A DNA stretch of 64,000 nt from Wuchereria bancrofti (Eukaryota > Nematoda > Chromadorea > Rhabditida > Onchocercidae), in contig SSBO01000012.1 of the NCBI GenBank assembly GCA_005281725.1, positions 20,225,060 to 20,289,059 of the forward strand. The letters are read 5' to 3'. The position numbers and the translations under genes were made by a program. Shown piece by piece: positions 1-13,700 of this stretch. The notes below the pieces were generated by a model. It was not told the origin of the DNA. It ran no database searches and saw only the letters and a list, made by a program, of their open reading frames with translations. Each line of letters opens with the position of its first letter. The first letter of the stretch is position 1.

Positions 1-1897
1 CTTCTTTGAATATAAATATATTTTCCCTCATCTCATTTATATTATTTCATTGTAATGAAATATTTTGACATCTTAAAATTCCTATCATTGTTTCATTTTT
101 TCGTATTCTTATCATACGTATTATACGAATGAACTATTATCTTTCCATTTTTTTATTTTTCCGTATTCTTATCATATCATACGGATGAGCTCTTATCACT
201 TAATGTTTGTTTTACTTGTTAACTATCACTGATCGTTAAGCATTTTTCCTTTCTTCCAGACTAATTTCAAATATAAATGAATAAAGCATCAAAAGTATCG
301 TTAGGTTGATATTTCATATAATGTCATTGACCTCATTTAAAACTTTTTCAATCAATTCAAACATTCTATAATCAATAAATTGCATTTGAAGCTACACTAC
401 AATTCGTTATATCCTGACAATATTTCATGATAAAATTCCTGAAACATTTATCATTCCAGTGACTCCTTGCTTTTTAATTGTTATCGCCCATTTTATGACT
501 AATATCAAAGTGTTCAAATTAAATTTCTTTCTCAATAAAAGAGAGAAAAAGAGGAAATAAGTTTTCTTAAATAGTCTCCCAGATATCAAATATTTATCAT
601 TAGCTCTTTTTTTTCTCTCTCTCTCTTCCTCTTTCTTCATAGCATTTCTACCATAAATTAAGTATAATTTATTAAGCATTCAAGAAGTATCGGTCACAAT
701 CGAACAAACGATAAACTATTACGACAAAATGAAGGACGAATGAATCATTTCAAAAAAAAAAATACACAAATTAAACAGACAGACACTGTTTAGAATTTAA
801 TTTCTCTTATGGCGAGAAAATTTTGTTTGTATATTTCTATGTAAACCGATCCGATGATATACGGTAAACAAATCTGATTTTAACAAATGATTAACTGACT
901 GATTCTATTGCTTTTCATTTTTCCATTTTTTTTTTCTTCCGGAAGGAAATTTTTGATTTTGATAAGCTTATCATATTATCATTTTTCATTCATCGTCATT
1001 ATCATTGTCATCATTTTTAGCTTAAATAAAAAATGTAATATATACATATTTGCTATGAAATGAAAATATTGAGAAAAAAAAAGCTTCATACTTTTCAAGA
1101 AAAAAAAAAAGTTTTTGACACCTTTAAGTCTTTTTCGTACATTTCATAAATGCAATAATATTTGTTCATTTTATAAATTGGTAGAATTCAGTGTTTAATG
1201 ATTAAAATATGTCTTTTGTCAACTACAACAAAAATGGTATCATTTTTATTCCTTTTTTTTTCATAAAAGAATTTTTGCATTTTACAGATTTCTTTAAATT
1301 TTCAATTTTTTATATGAGAATTTTTGCTTTTTCCTTTTTTTTTACAACTTCTTTCTTTTCTTTTTTTTCCTCAATTAATGGATTTTTTTTTTTTTTTGTA
1401 GTGATTTTCTCCAAAAGAGAAATTTTTTGATTGAATATAAGTCAAAGTTTGAATCTTTTGCATAAATATATTAGCATAGCAATATTTGCTAAAATTTTCA
1501 TTTCTATAACAATCAAATGATTCATTAGAGATAACTTCTTTTATTTCTTTTGCTCATTTTAAAATTATCAAACAACATTTGTCATTCATTATTTTCAAGA
1601 CTATAAATAGCAAATGTCTTATCAAAATTAAAATAATTAAAATGATATTTGATAAGTTTTCACTTTTTGACAATGTAATATAATGCAAAAATAAAAGATG
1701 CAATAAGTTATAGTTGTAGTTGTAGTAGTAGCTTAGTAGTAATAATTTAGAGACATAAAGGTATTATTTAGTCATTCAATCATATGTAGAGCAAAGCAGA
1801 AAGATTGGAATGTTGGCGTCAGGTAGGAGGCAGGCGGTGATTGTCTATGATTGCATTGCTCTCGTCGGGGTTGTCTTTTGCTCACTTTAATAACAAA

Positions 1898-1966
1898 TGA
1901 TGACGATGACGACAGCGACGATGATAACGACGACAACGACAATGACAACAAGGACGATAATGATCA
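1898..1966. repeat. Imperfect GAC/GAT trinucleotide tract
   Basis: A run of gatgac, gacgac, aacgac and gataac units reads as Asp/Asn-rich peptide in one frame. There are no coding flanks, so it is scored as simple repeat, not a gene. It lies just left of the assembly gap. Confidence 0.7.
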
Positions 1967-2040
1967 TTTTGATTTGATATATTTGTCCATTGCAACAGTG
2001 GTCTTCTTTCCATTTGCTTGTTTGCTTCTCTTCATATAAC

Positions 2041-2259
2041 NNNNNNNNNNNNNNNNNNNNNNNNNNNNNNNNNNNNNNNNNNNNNNNNNNNNNNNNNNNN
2101 NNNNNNNNNNNNNNNNNNNNNNNNNNNNNNNNNNNNNNNNNNNNNNNNNNNNNNNNNNNNNNNNNNNNNNNNNNNNNNNNNNNNNNNNNNNNNNNNNNNN
2201 NNNNNNNNNNNNNNNNNNNNNNNNNNNNNNNNNNNNNNNNNNNNNNNNNNNNNNNNNNN
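2041..2259. other. Assembly gap (219 N)
   Basis: Unbroken run of N. Frames reported across it are artefacts. The true length of the missing sequence is unknown. Confidence 0.99.
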
Positions 2260-4645
2260 TTTCATTTAAATATTCATTTCACTTATTACTTACAACCTCA
2301 CTTCTTCTCTTATTGTTTTTCCGTGATTTTCACGTTGTGCAATATACTATTTTAGGATATACGTAGAAGAAGTGATATAACAGCGAAACGTAATAAAAGA
2401 AATAAATTAAGTAACATTCTCCCGCATTGATAGTAAAATCAAATTGAATTATATTAGCGTTAAGCATAATAGCCATAATAAGCAGATAATAGCCGTTTCT
2501 TCCTTTCTAAATAAAAGTCACTTTCTGGCTATTTGATAATTACACTGATAAACAATGCTTATCATTAGTGATAGCAACAACGTAAGTATAGGTAAGTTTT
2601 TTTTTTTTTTTCAAAGTAAACTTAAACTAGGCACCACGTGTGGAAATATAGCATTATTAGCTTAGAAGCTTAGTTATTCATCCAATAGGTTCAATGAATG
2701 GTCCTAAAATACAGAACTACAGAGCTGTTTTTTAATCACAATAATAACAATCTCAGATACTTTTAAGAGCTGAGAATTATAGTTGTTACTTGCACCACAC
2801 TTACCCTTTCATAGATTTACCCTCGTTAACGGGTTGAAATTGTGTCCACCTCAATAATCAATTTCAAAAAGAACAGTTTCGTTAATTTTTTTTTTCTTTA
2901 AATTCATCATTCTCTCTTCCTTCACTAGCATCACGCATATATCTCTTTATATGTTCATTCATATGTAATCCAGATTAACCGGTTGTTTACCGGGTATTAC
3001 TTTCAGGTTGCCATTTTATTGGTACCACAATTAATATCATTTGAAATTTATCAGTGAAGATAGCCTCTCTTATCTTACTTATGCCATTATCAACTTCTAA
3101 TCAAATGTTTCAAGAAGAATTTTTTAGAGTTAAAAATTTTTTGTAAATTATACTTTTATGATTCAAAAAAAAGAGAAGACGGGTCATTTCATTTTTTCTT
3201 CCTTTCTTTTAATTTCAATCAACCAGAGATTGTTGTTATTCCTTCTTCTTTTCCTTCTCTTCCTCCTCTTCCTTCTCCTTCTTCCTCTTTTCCTGTCCTT
3301 TTCCTTCTTCAGTATGTCCCGGATCTGAGCGCTCTTCTCCATCAACTCTTGGCCTCATTTCATGTGAACATTCTTTAAACCTCATTATAATTTCTGAATT
3401 TAAACTGTTTAAAATTCACCAAATCATATCATTTTTTCAAACATTCATAAATCTTTTAAATCTTCCAAATATTCAGCGAAAAATAAGTAAATAAAAAGAA
3501 AATTGTGTTAGTGTTACATATGAAAACAGGTGGAAAATTTTGTTATGTCATTTTAAAAATTATTTCTCATGTAGAACTGAAAACGACAAAAAATGACACA
3601 GACACATTAAAATATATTTTGAAATCTTAAAGAAAAGAAAATATAATTTTTATTAGTAATTATCATCTAAATAAGATTATTAAAGTATTCATAGTAAGAT
3701 CTAAATAATTTTTCATCAAATGTTATGTTTCATTTTTCTCTTTTCTTTTCCTTCTTTTTTTTTTCAAAAAAAAAAAAAACAAATTGATTTCTGCTCTCTT
3801 CATTTTATTTCCCTCTATTTTCTTAAATTTTTTCTTTTCTACTACTCTTAAAAATGTTTAATTTAATTTTCTGAGCTAGAAAGAAGATAAGAGTTACTAG
3901 CAACTAACCATTATCAACTGCTTTTGATAAAAGTGTCAGGTGGCACATGTCATTTGTTTAACTGAAATTTATTTGCTCAAAAATCCGGAAGTAAAAAGGT
4001 AAAGATCGAGAAATATACCAGTTAATGATGAGAATTCTTTTTTTATTCTCATCTCTTCCCCTTCTTTCCACATAACCTATGACCCCATCAGTAATGTATC
4101 AGAATTTCTGCTCTCATTGTATGTTATTAATTATTTCTGCTGTGATAGCAATAACAATTAAGCACTTTGAATACATTTATAAGAGTAATTAATTATTAAT
4201 TAAAATATAGTAATGACTTTATATTACTTTTAATAACTTTATACGAGTATTCCATTACCATCATCAATCAGATATTGTGGTGAATAATTAATTGAAAGTA
4301 AAACGAAATACACTAGTGATAAGCTGATGAAGCTAGCTGTACTTTAACACTTTTTCAACTTAAAAACAAATTTATCAATTAGTTTCGAATGTTTGACTAA
4401 CTTTCCTCATTGATTGTTTTATTTTTAAATCTTTCATATTCTTTTAACACTATTACTTTGAAACCATTATACCTAAATAAATCTTTCAAATCATTTTCAT
4501 TTGCGCTTCATTCTATAGAAATTTTCTATTAAATTTTCAAAATATCAGATTATAATTCAAATGATTAATATAAATAATAACAAATACCTAAAATTTCTTC
4601 CATTTTTATTAAAATTTCAATTTAATCCAAACGATAATAAATATT

Positions 4646-4662
4646 AAAGGTCAAAGACCTTT
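4646..4662. repeat. Small perfect inverted repeat (7-bp arms, 3-bp loop)
   Basis: The sequence AAAGGTC AAA GACCTTT is palindromic with a three-base loop. It also contains AGGTCA, the nuclear-receptor half-site core. It sits in noncoding DNA and could be chance. Confidence 0.4.
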
Positions 4663-6000
4663 TGTGGCGCAGTTCAATTGAATTCAGTTTGCGGAAAATT
4701 ATCAACTCTTTCATATTTTTCCTTTCTTTTTCTCACTAACATTAATTCTATTAAAATTTATATTAGAAAGAAAAATAATAGGCGGAGATATTTTTGTTTA
4801 CAAACACATTTGTTAAATATAATTTATAAAAAAAAAAAAATGGAAATATTGAAGATGATTGCTTTCAATCTTCTCATAATCGATAATTCTGACAAATTTA
4901 ATCATCGATGACCAAATAAAAATTCGAATAGCTTTTACTAGTTGTTTCTTACATTTTATCGTTTCAATCATTTATTTCATATTTTCACCTCTTTTTCTCT
5001 TCTTTTTATTAATTTAATTGATTTCAAATCTCTTTAAGATTGGTGTGATATAATTTAATCCACTTTTGAAATGTTATTTTTTGTTTTCTTCTTGGTGAAA
5101 TTTTAAGAAAATATATCTGATTAAAAGATAATACTAGTGGAAATGATTGTATGATTGAAAAGGTTTATCGCATTTTTTTTTGATTGCTTTTTGATACTTT
5201 TTGAGTTCAATTTCCAAATAAATTACTAATCCAATTAAATTATGTCTTCTTAATTAAGATCATTACCAGGAATTAATAATTACTTTTCATATCTTCTCAT
5301 CTCATAATACATATACAAAAGTAATTCCAGTAATAAAACATATACAAGTAATTAATTTTAAATATTATTTGCTTTATTTACGTTTGAAGTGTCATATAAA
5401 GTATTTATAAATTTTGATCTCAGTCTTTTTTCCTTTTTTTCTTCTATAATTTATTATTACTCTTTTAAAGTATGCATTCATAAAGTCAAAATTTTCCTCT
5501 CATTGCATTTGAACATTTTTGTGTGATTAACTCTCATATATGTCAATTCCGTTTTTCTCTCTCTCTCTCTGTCCCTCTCTATTTCTTAGATTATTCGTGA
5601 AGTAAAAAGTTGAGAAATCTTTTCAACCATTAGAAAAGCAGATATTTAACGCGAAGCAGAACAAATCATTGAAATGCAAACAAAATACAAAGAAATATTC
5701 AAATGGAATGCGAATTTTTTTTTATTTAAATTTAATTTGATAGCAATATAAATAAATTGGGAAATGTAAAGTTTACTGAAATGGAGCAGAACGATTTCAT
5801 CTTAAAATTAAATTTCAATTAATGCTTAAAATATGTTTTGCTGAAGAAAAGGACAGGAAAGAAAGAATTTGTTGTAACTTGTCGTGAAATTCCATCATTT
5901 TATCAAGACTGGAATAAAATGAGTGTAAGGTGACAGCAGATGACAGATACATACCACCCGTAGTATGTAGAGGACAAGATGGAATAGATACACAGACAGA

Positions 6001-6036
6001 TACATACACACATACACACACACACACACACATACA
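6001..6036. repeat. CA dinucleotide microsatellite
   Basis: Interrupted (CA)n with occasional TACA units; on the minus strand it reads as a spurious Cys-Val peptide. Confidence 0.85.
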
Positions 6037-6211
6037 CGGGTGTGTACACATTCATACAAACAAATTCATTTAAGGAAGGTTAGTCAATGATTAATTTTAC
6101 CGGAGAAGAGATTGGAAAGTTGATTAATGTCACCATATTTACAAACAACTAAATGTATAAGGGTGTACAATGGCGGTGATAGGATGGGAACAAATGCGCA
6201 TCTTTGGGTAT

Positions 6212-6728
6212 TTCATTCATTCATTCATTCATTCATTCATTCATTCATTCATTCATTCATTCATTCATTCATTCATTCATTCATTCATTCATTCATTCAT
6301 TCATTCATTCATTCATTCATTCATTCATTCATTCATTCATTCATTCATTCATTCATTCATTCATTCATTCATTCATTCATTCATTCATTCATTCATTCAT
6401 TCATTCATTCATTCATTCATTCATTCATTCATTCATTCATTCATTCATTCATTCATTCATTCATTCATTCATTCATTCATTCATTCATTCATTCATTCAT
6501 TCATTCATTCATTCATTCATTCATTCATTCATTCATTCATTCATTCATTCATTCATTCATTCATTCATTCATTCATTCATTCATTCATTCATTCATTCAT
6601 TCATTCATTCATTCATTCATTCATTCATTCATTCATTCATTCATTCATTCATTCGTTCATTCGTTCATTCGTTCATTCGTTCATTCGTTCATTCGTTCAT
6701 TCGTTCATTCGTTCATTCATTCATTCAT
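6212..6728. repeat. Long (TTCA)n tetranucleotide array with a structured 3' variant block
   Basis: About 129 uninterrupted-looking TTCA/ATTC units run for ~517 bp. From about 6652 to 6714 every second unit changes to TTCG, giving an 8-bp unit (TTCGTTCA) repeated about eight times, before returning to TTCA. The period of 4 is not divisible by 3, so three frames stay open and read as Phe-Ile-His-Ser repeats; these are not proteins. Exact copy number in an assembly is unreliable. Confidence 0.97.
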
Positions 6729-6863
6729 GTATATGTAATCAATGACAATACAACAATTTTGGTTTAATTTCTTGCTAATAAAATAAAATGTTTTTGGCAT
6801 AGCAATAAAAATGATACTGTAATTGACAATATGTTCAATGTTTCATACAAACGACTAAAAGAA

Positions 6864-6915
6864 ACAAATGAAAGAAGGGAGAGAGGGAGAGAGAGAGAAA
6901 GAAAGAGAGAGAAAT
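6864..6915. repeat. GA-rich purine tract
   Basis: Imperfect GAGA/GAAA tract about 140 bp right of the ATTC array, in noncoding DNA. Confidence 0.75.
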
Positions 6916-7961
6916 GTAAATCTGAATTAACTATTTAAAATATACTTCGCCTCTTTTTTTGCTCATTTTCTTCCCTTTTTTGGTAAAAAAAAAGAAAAAA
7001 AAAGTTAATGAATTATTTTTCTTCTACTTCCATCTTTGAGAAAGGAAACTACATGATCCATCTTTACAATTAAATAATTTTAAATTGTTATCAAATATGA
7101 AAATTAGCCATATATTTTCAACATTCCTAAAAATGTATTTTTAAAATCGAAATATCAATTCAAAATATCTAAAATTATTGTAGTCAAAAAAATGAAGGAT
7201 AACATGAAATAATTCGATCCGATTTTTTTTCAATTTAAACTTTTTATATTTATGTATAAGTAAAGCAAATATTCATTTATATTTTTTCCTTTAATTCATA
7301 CCTATTTAAATTCATTTAACTGAATTATTAATCTTACATTAATAAGTAAAACATTTCAAATAATTCGACAATGCTTGAAAAAATTGAACAACCAAAAATA
7401 ATAAACTTATTCGTACTATTTTCAACAATTTTGAATTAGCCAAATCTGTTTCTTATATCTTTTCATTTGGGACAATTTAGAATTAATCTTAAAAGGAAAT
7501 AAATAAGGAAATTTCATTTCATCATGTGATTCAACTTCACCGGAAATAAGCTAAATATGAGAGGAAATAAAGAGATTTAAAATGCAAACGAATGTTTCTC
7601 ATTAAAATGAAAATGCTTTTTTTTTTATTTCATTCATAAAAATTTAACTCATAAATTAGTTGGCAAAAATTACTGAATAATTTACGATGAAAAAAATTTT
7701 CATATTGGAAGAAAACTAATTGATATGATAAAAATGAAATATTGTTTTCGTTTTTCTTGTTTTCCCATTTTCATCATTTGACAAAAGCAAGTTTTTTCTC
7801 TTTTTTCTTTAAACTCTCATACTTGTTCAAAAATTCTTTTCAAAAAAGGAAAAGAAAACATTCTTTAAAGTATTCATTCATTTTATGGAACGATCCCTTT
7901 TTTTTTTCCTCCGTTTTTTTATTCTCAATATTATAAATCATCCCGTATCAATTTTTAACAT

Positions 7962-8084
7962 CGTTATCATTATTATTATCATCATCATCATCATCGTTAT
8001 TATCAATCATCATCACTATTATCATTACTGTCATTCATCATCATTACCGTAGTCGTCATCATTATTATCATTATTGTCATTCAA
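7962..8084. repeat. Imperfect ATC/ATT trinucleotide tract
   Basis: Runs of ATC, ATT and GTC triplets with no open coding context on either strand. Confidence 0.75.
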
Positions 8085-10675
8085 TTAAAATTCACGTATG
8101 TTTCATCCTTAAATTCTTCCATCTTTTATTTTTGTTTGTTTGTATTTTTTTTTTTTCTTGATTTTGTTAACTTTTTGCCATAAACTGTTATTAATTTGGC
8201 GGAATATTGTTGCATGTCATTTCCGCTCATGCACTTTATATATAATGTTTTAAATGAAATGTTATTTGTTTCAATTGAAGTGCATTAATGTAACAAATTA
8301 ATAAAATAGTTTCACATTTCATTATTGAATCATTTAAAAAAATTTTTTTCATCCTTCTTTTTCTATTTCTTTTCAATTATTAAATACTGTTTTGTTTGTT
8401 TGTTTTAAAATTAATCAACAGATTTGTAATGAATGTTTGATTTGATTTTGATTTTTTGTCGCTAAGAATGAGATGATGAGTCATTCTGAGATAGTTTACA
8501 AAAAAATCTAAATATGAAATGTTTGATTGTTTGTTTCCTGACAGATAATGTGTGAAACAACTGCGCATTTACTTTCCTATTTGCAGGCGGTCTTTCTTGT
8601 TTTTTTCTTTTTGCAAAAGCTATAATAGTGTTTGTAATTAACTCTTATGGCTCATTCTATGATTTTTCACCTATTGGAAGATGGGAAGGAAATGCCCCGA
8701 AATTCAAGTAGGCAAAGTCTGAGAATCATTAATAAACTGTTAGCAAATTTCTTCTGCTCTCTTGTGTAACAATTAACTAACACCAGATGGGCGGAATTGT
8801 CCGTGTGATTTTTTTTCCTTAAAAATGTTAATTATGAGCGAAATATCGAATTCATGATAATTTTAGGCCAAGGAAAATATTGAAATGAGGATGAGATTGA
8901 GAAGTCGCATTGAATATTGTTTTATTCGGACAAATTAAGAAATAATATTGGTCGGTCCTTCTCAATTTTTTTCTTTTTTTTTCGAAGTTAGTAATAAATT
9001 TGCTAAGCTTGTAATTAAAACTCCAATAATTATTTCCGCATTAGCATCATTATCATTAAGAAAACTTTAAGAATCATTTCTATATCATCATTATCATTCC
9101 AAGTCACTTGTCATTTCTTCCTCTTTTAACTTTCAAGTTAAATATATCGAATTTAATCAAATTATCAAATTTAAAATCAAATTTTTCATAGAAAGTTAAT
9201 AATATTTTAACCTGTCATATAAATTACAGAATAGAACTTGGCATAATTGTAGCATTTTTTCTTTTATTTTTTTTTGAACCCAGGAATATTCATCGTATTT
9301 TATCATGATTTCTTTTAATTTGCCAACATGTACACATAGTTACATTCTTCTTCTTCTTCTTCCACAACTTTAAGTGATAGTTAAGAAATGAGAAAGATAA
9401 GATATCAGTTGAAATGGATTATGCCTTCCAGATATAAATTAACTTGCTCATTTATCTTCATCACGATATGATATGATATCTTTCACTTTCTTAATTCATA
9501 TCACTACTATCATTCTCAAAAACGTTAAGTCTTGAAGATATAACATAAGCTAGCTATTCGTAGCATTTACATTCTCTTTAGTCTAATAAGTTAGATGAAA
9601 TTTGCTGAAAGTTTTGATGGAGTGTTATTATTAGAACAAACAAACATAAAAGCCAAAGAATGAAAATTCATGCAAGTTGAGAAGTTTTAATCATATTGAT
9701 TAAAGCTAAAAGTTTTCAGTCAACAATGAATAATAAATAATTCGGATTTAAATGAAATGTTAATCTTTCAGTTGAATTCACTAAATGATATTATTAAACG
9801 TACGATCATTACGTAATAGGTACAACTTAATGTTATCATATATGCTATCAATAATTTCATATTAGTTTTAAGACATTTAAATTTCACGAATTAAACTTCA
9901 AGGAAATTATCTTTAATGATAATAATAAGTTATACAATACTTACATATCATAAGTAACACTGATTTATTTATTTACACCTAACAATTTCCCTTTTTCTTT
10001 TCCTCCTTTTCACCTCATCTCTTTTCTCGTTCTCTCCCTCTCCTCCTCTCTTTCTGTCTTAATCCTCTTCAAACTTATACTACTACTGTACTTCTTGTCT
10101 AATCTATCCTCTCTCTCTCCCTCCCTCTCTCTCTCATACTCTTGTAAACTAGCATCATATCATCTATGTCTATTTTTACGGACCATGCACCACTTGTTAA
10201 AAATTGGCTCTTTGCGATAAACTTTTGAGTGAATCATGCGTCTATACTGTTTTATGTGTTTGTTTGTTTGTTCATCTATTTGTTTGTTTATAGTTTGTAG
10301 TTTGCGACGTCATATTTAATTAAAATTTCTACATTCAGTTTAATTTTAAATCGTGAAAACTGTACGTGTAATTTATACTTTATTGTGTGTGTCTTTGTCA
10401 TTTTAATTATATGCTTTTATTATTTGTTACAATTTTAATCGTGTTAATTAATCTTTTCATTAATTAGCTCTATGACGTATGCAAAATATTTGTGTATATT
10501 TATGTATACTTATATATATATATGAATTTCAATGATTGCTTTTGTAAATGCATTTGAAATAACTTGCGTGATTTTAAAACATTGCGTAACTTCTATATTG
10601 CTAAATAATTATAATAGGATTAGCATATAGGTATCATTTCCAGGTTGGCACTGCTTCCTTCTGCAGCATAAAGGG

Positions 10676-10702
10676 ATGTTAGCAGCGCGAATACAATTAT
10701 GA
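10676..10702 (+). promoter_or_regulatory. Upstream ORF (8 codons) whose stop overlaps the FNDC3 start as ATGA
   Basis: ATG at 10676 opens an eight-codon frame (MLAARIQL) ending in TGA at 10700-10702. That stop overlaps the main start codon at 10699 as ATGA. An in-frame TAA at about 10669 lies upstream of the main start. A T/C-rich acceptor-like CAG ends at 10666 and another at 10643, so both ATGs may sit in a short leader downstream of a cis- or trans-splice site. A uORF overlapping the start in this way could limit initiation or drive reinitiation; this is inference. Confidence 0.5.
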
Positions 10703-13700
10703 CAACAACTTACTCAGTACATCCTCCGGGAGCAACCGCATCAAGGGGACTTCTGTCTCATCATCACCACTCCCACTCACCGCACCACCAACAACGACGT
10801 CACCAGACGCCATCCCTCGATTCTATCCGCACTGCTACCACGATTATATCACCCTCATCTTTGCAACGTATTGTTAACGGTATTGACGGTACTGCTACAA
10901 CCGCAACTCCACCTGCTGCTGCAATCGGCATTATCCCACCACCAGCACCTCCGTTCGACACTTTTGCTGCTCCGAATCCTGCTATCGCTGCTCTGAACGG
11001 TACAATTTGTAGGCCATCATCATCAGACTGCGGTGGTTCATCATCTGGTCTTGGTGGTATGACCAAAACCGATATCATATCATCGGACGAATCATCACTG
11101 GCCAGGTTCTTTCTCTTTCATCTTCCCTCCTCAAAAATTTATACATTCTCGACAAACTGCTAACAAAATCTGATCGTTACCTGTTCAGTGAAGTAAGCGG
11201 GTATCTCGTGCTGTTACAGATTCTTCCCAACTCCATATCTGTTCATTCGCATATTTCCTGATATTATTATTAGTAGAATTAGCCTTTATCAAGATAAAAA
11301 TGAAAGGAAAATTGCAAAGAAAATGCTAAGAATTTTTTTTTTTCTAAGCTTCTAGTGGATTTTAAGTGGTTCTAAGCTTCTAGTGGATTTTAAAGTGGAA
11401 AAGTTGTATTTAATCCAGATGATAAACAGTTTTTTTTTTATTTTTATTGAAAAATTGCAAATAAATCAAGAATTTAATCTAGAATTTAATGAATCATTAA
11501 TAGTAAATTATCTGTTTAAAACAGGAAAATCATCTATGCGCCACGGTTAGCATTAGCTTGGTGAACACAAAATTTGACATCTTTTATATTATCGCGTTTT
11601 GCAACAAAAGATATATATCTTTGCCATATATATACCTTCGAATTGGGTACTGAATGCCAGAATTTGTCATTTAAAACTAATGAATGTTTTGGTATCCACA
11701 ATTTCTTTCTTTTTCTTTTTGATTTATTTTTTTCTTTTTTTTTTTGATTTCAGAAGATGTGAATAGAATTTCTTTCTCATCTCATGATAACTTCGATTGA
11801 ATAAATTCTAAAATTACCTAAAAGTCCTAGATGGCTGGTTGGGAAATGGAGGTGTAGAAAAGTTTGCATTATTTTGTTATTTTTTTCTAATTTACGATAC
11901 TCCGTTGGACCAGATGGAATTCATGGAAGGTACACGGAAATATTGTGACTCACTTTTTGTACTAAAATGCCGTTCAACCCATGTCAAATTGTTGCACTTT
12001 TTGTCGGTCAGCGTGAACGACTGTCGCATTGGAATGGATGTGAAGTTTGTCTTTATTTAAAAGAGACCTGTGTTTTCTTTTTTAAGGAATTTTCAACTAA
12101 GCAGATTAAATTACTGCGATTTGAGTGCCATATCACGCCATTTTACTGTACATAACAGATTTTGTTAATCACTCAATGAATTCCATTATTGAAGCTCCAT
12201 TAACTTTCAAAAAGACTCGTAGAAAATTTGCGGCACTATCTAGTCCGATCATTCTATTGGTACGAATAGATGAGGTTAAGCAGATGTTGAAGATAGGAAC
12301 AGGAAGCAAGATCAGTAGCAATTTAATTAAGCAGTCATTTGAAACAAAATTTCAGGCATAATTTGGTACAGACATTAAGTCTTTATGGATGGATAGTTAA
12401 TAGTGCATACTGCATTTGTAACTGAACTCATAATATAAAAATTTGAGTAATTTAATTTGTTCTACTGAGTTGAGACAAACAGTTTTTTTTTTGTAAATAT
12501 TGTGGCTTGCAAAAACAGATGAATTTACAACTGCTGAACCTGTGGGCATAATATTGCTAAAATTTGTTTTTTTTTTTTTCATGAATTTTTCTATTTCTCT
12601 TTCTTTTTAAAATACCAAAAGGAAAAATGCAAATTGGTTGAAAATTAATGCTTCAACAATATTTTTGGTGTTTGAACGTTTATGATTCTGTTGTTATTAT
12701 TACAGGAAATCATAATTGTACTGTTTTTGTGTTTTGCACACCTATTGATTATGGATTATTTAACTGGATCCATAGTTTAAATATTTTACTTGTCAAATTA
12801 GTGGACAGAACGGGTGTTTTTGAGGATTATTTGATCATTTTAAACCGGCAAAAATTAGTTAAATTGTTTATATTTTTAGATTCACATTCTATTAAATTTT
12901 GTATAAGGTTCATAAAAATTTAATGGGTGATGTAATTCTGTCTTGTTACATAAAAGTTTTGTGTCAATTCCTTTAATTTTTTCTTCATTTTTATCCTCCT
13001 TCTCACACACTTATTATCCGCTAATTTATTAGTGTTTTGGAGAAATATTGGGAGAAAACTACATTTAAAAAGAATGGAAGAGAAAAAAAGTTGTATTAAG
13101 CATGTAAGTTGTATCAACTTAAATAACTTTAAATTGAGTGGTATACTACTATATTGAATAGAAAAATGTTGGAAAAAAAGATTTGATTTTGTATCAAAAT
13201 TTATTACTTATATTTATTACTTAGTTGAGTTTTTTAATGTAAATTATTTACAGTTTAAAATAATTGAAGAAATGTCAGGAAGAACCACATTTAAAAAGAA
13301 TGTAAAAATGTTTTTTTTTTTCTGATTACCATTAGCAGATCTTTGGAATTTGCAAAACGTTTGACATATTTTGTCTCAAGAAGAATATGAGTAATAAAAA
13401 GGACCCACGATATGTCGAGCAGTTTTTGCTAGCATTAGCAATGGAAACACAAATGGGATAGAAAAGTAACAGAAACTCTTTGCTTTTATTATATTTTGCA
13501 AAATTTTACTTCACTTTTGTTGGGACTTATATGCATTTATAGTAATTTTGCTAATGCTTAGTTTTTGGATCTAATATTTAAAGCTTTTTCAAAATACAAA
13601 AATATTATATCTGGAATGGTTTAACCTAATTTTTAGCATTGACTCACTACATTATCATCGTTTCATAATTGTGCAATTTCATGTGTGCTTTTTTTTTTCT

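Larger units (their letters stand above)
1..10640. other. Gene-free, simple-repeat-rich region upstream of the FNDC3 gene
   Basis: I see no credible coding exon on either strand in this 10.6 kb. The open frames are short, A/T-driven and lack homology or codon structure. It holds an assembly gap (2041-2259), GAC/GAT and ATC trinucleotide tracts, CA and GA tracts, a long ATTC array (6212-6728), pyrimidine-rich tracts (3238-3300 and 10010-10135) and many homopolymers. It probably contains the promoter and any 5' noncoding exons of the downstream gene, but I cannot point to a promoter. Confidence 0.6.

Noticed and set aside
1990..2355. Open frames across 2041-2259
   Set aside because: They consist mostly of translated N.
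6127..6767. Three overlapping plus-strand open frames of ~190-200 codons encoding Phe-Ile-His-Ser repeats
   Set aside because: They are a by-product of the ATTC tetranucleotide array; all three frames read the same peptide.
10800..11078. 92-codon minus-strand frame, Gly/Val/Pro-rich
   Set aside because: Antisense shadow of FNDC3 exon 1; G/C-richer coding DNA leaves the reverse strand open.
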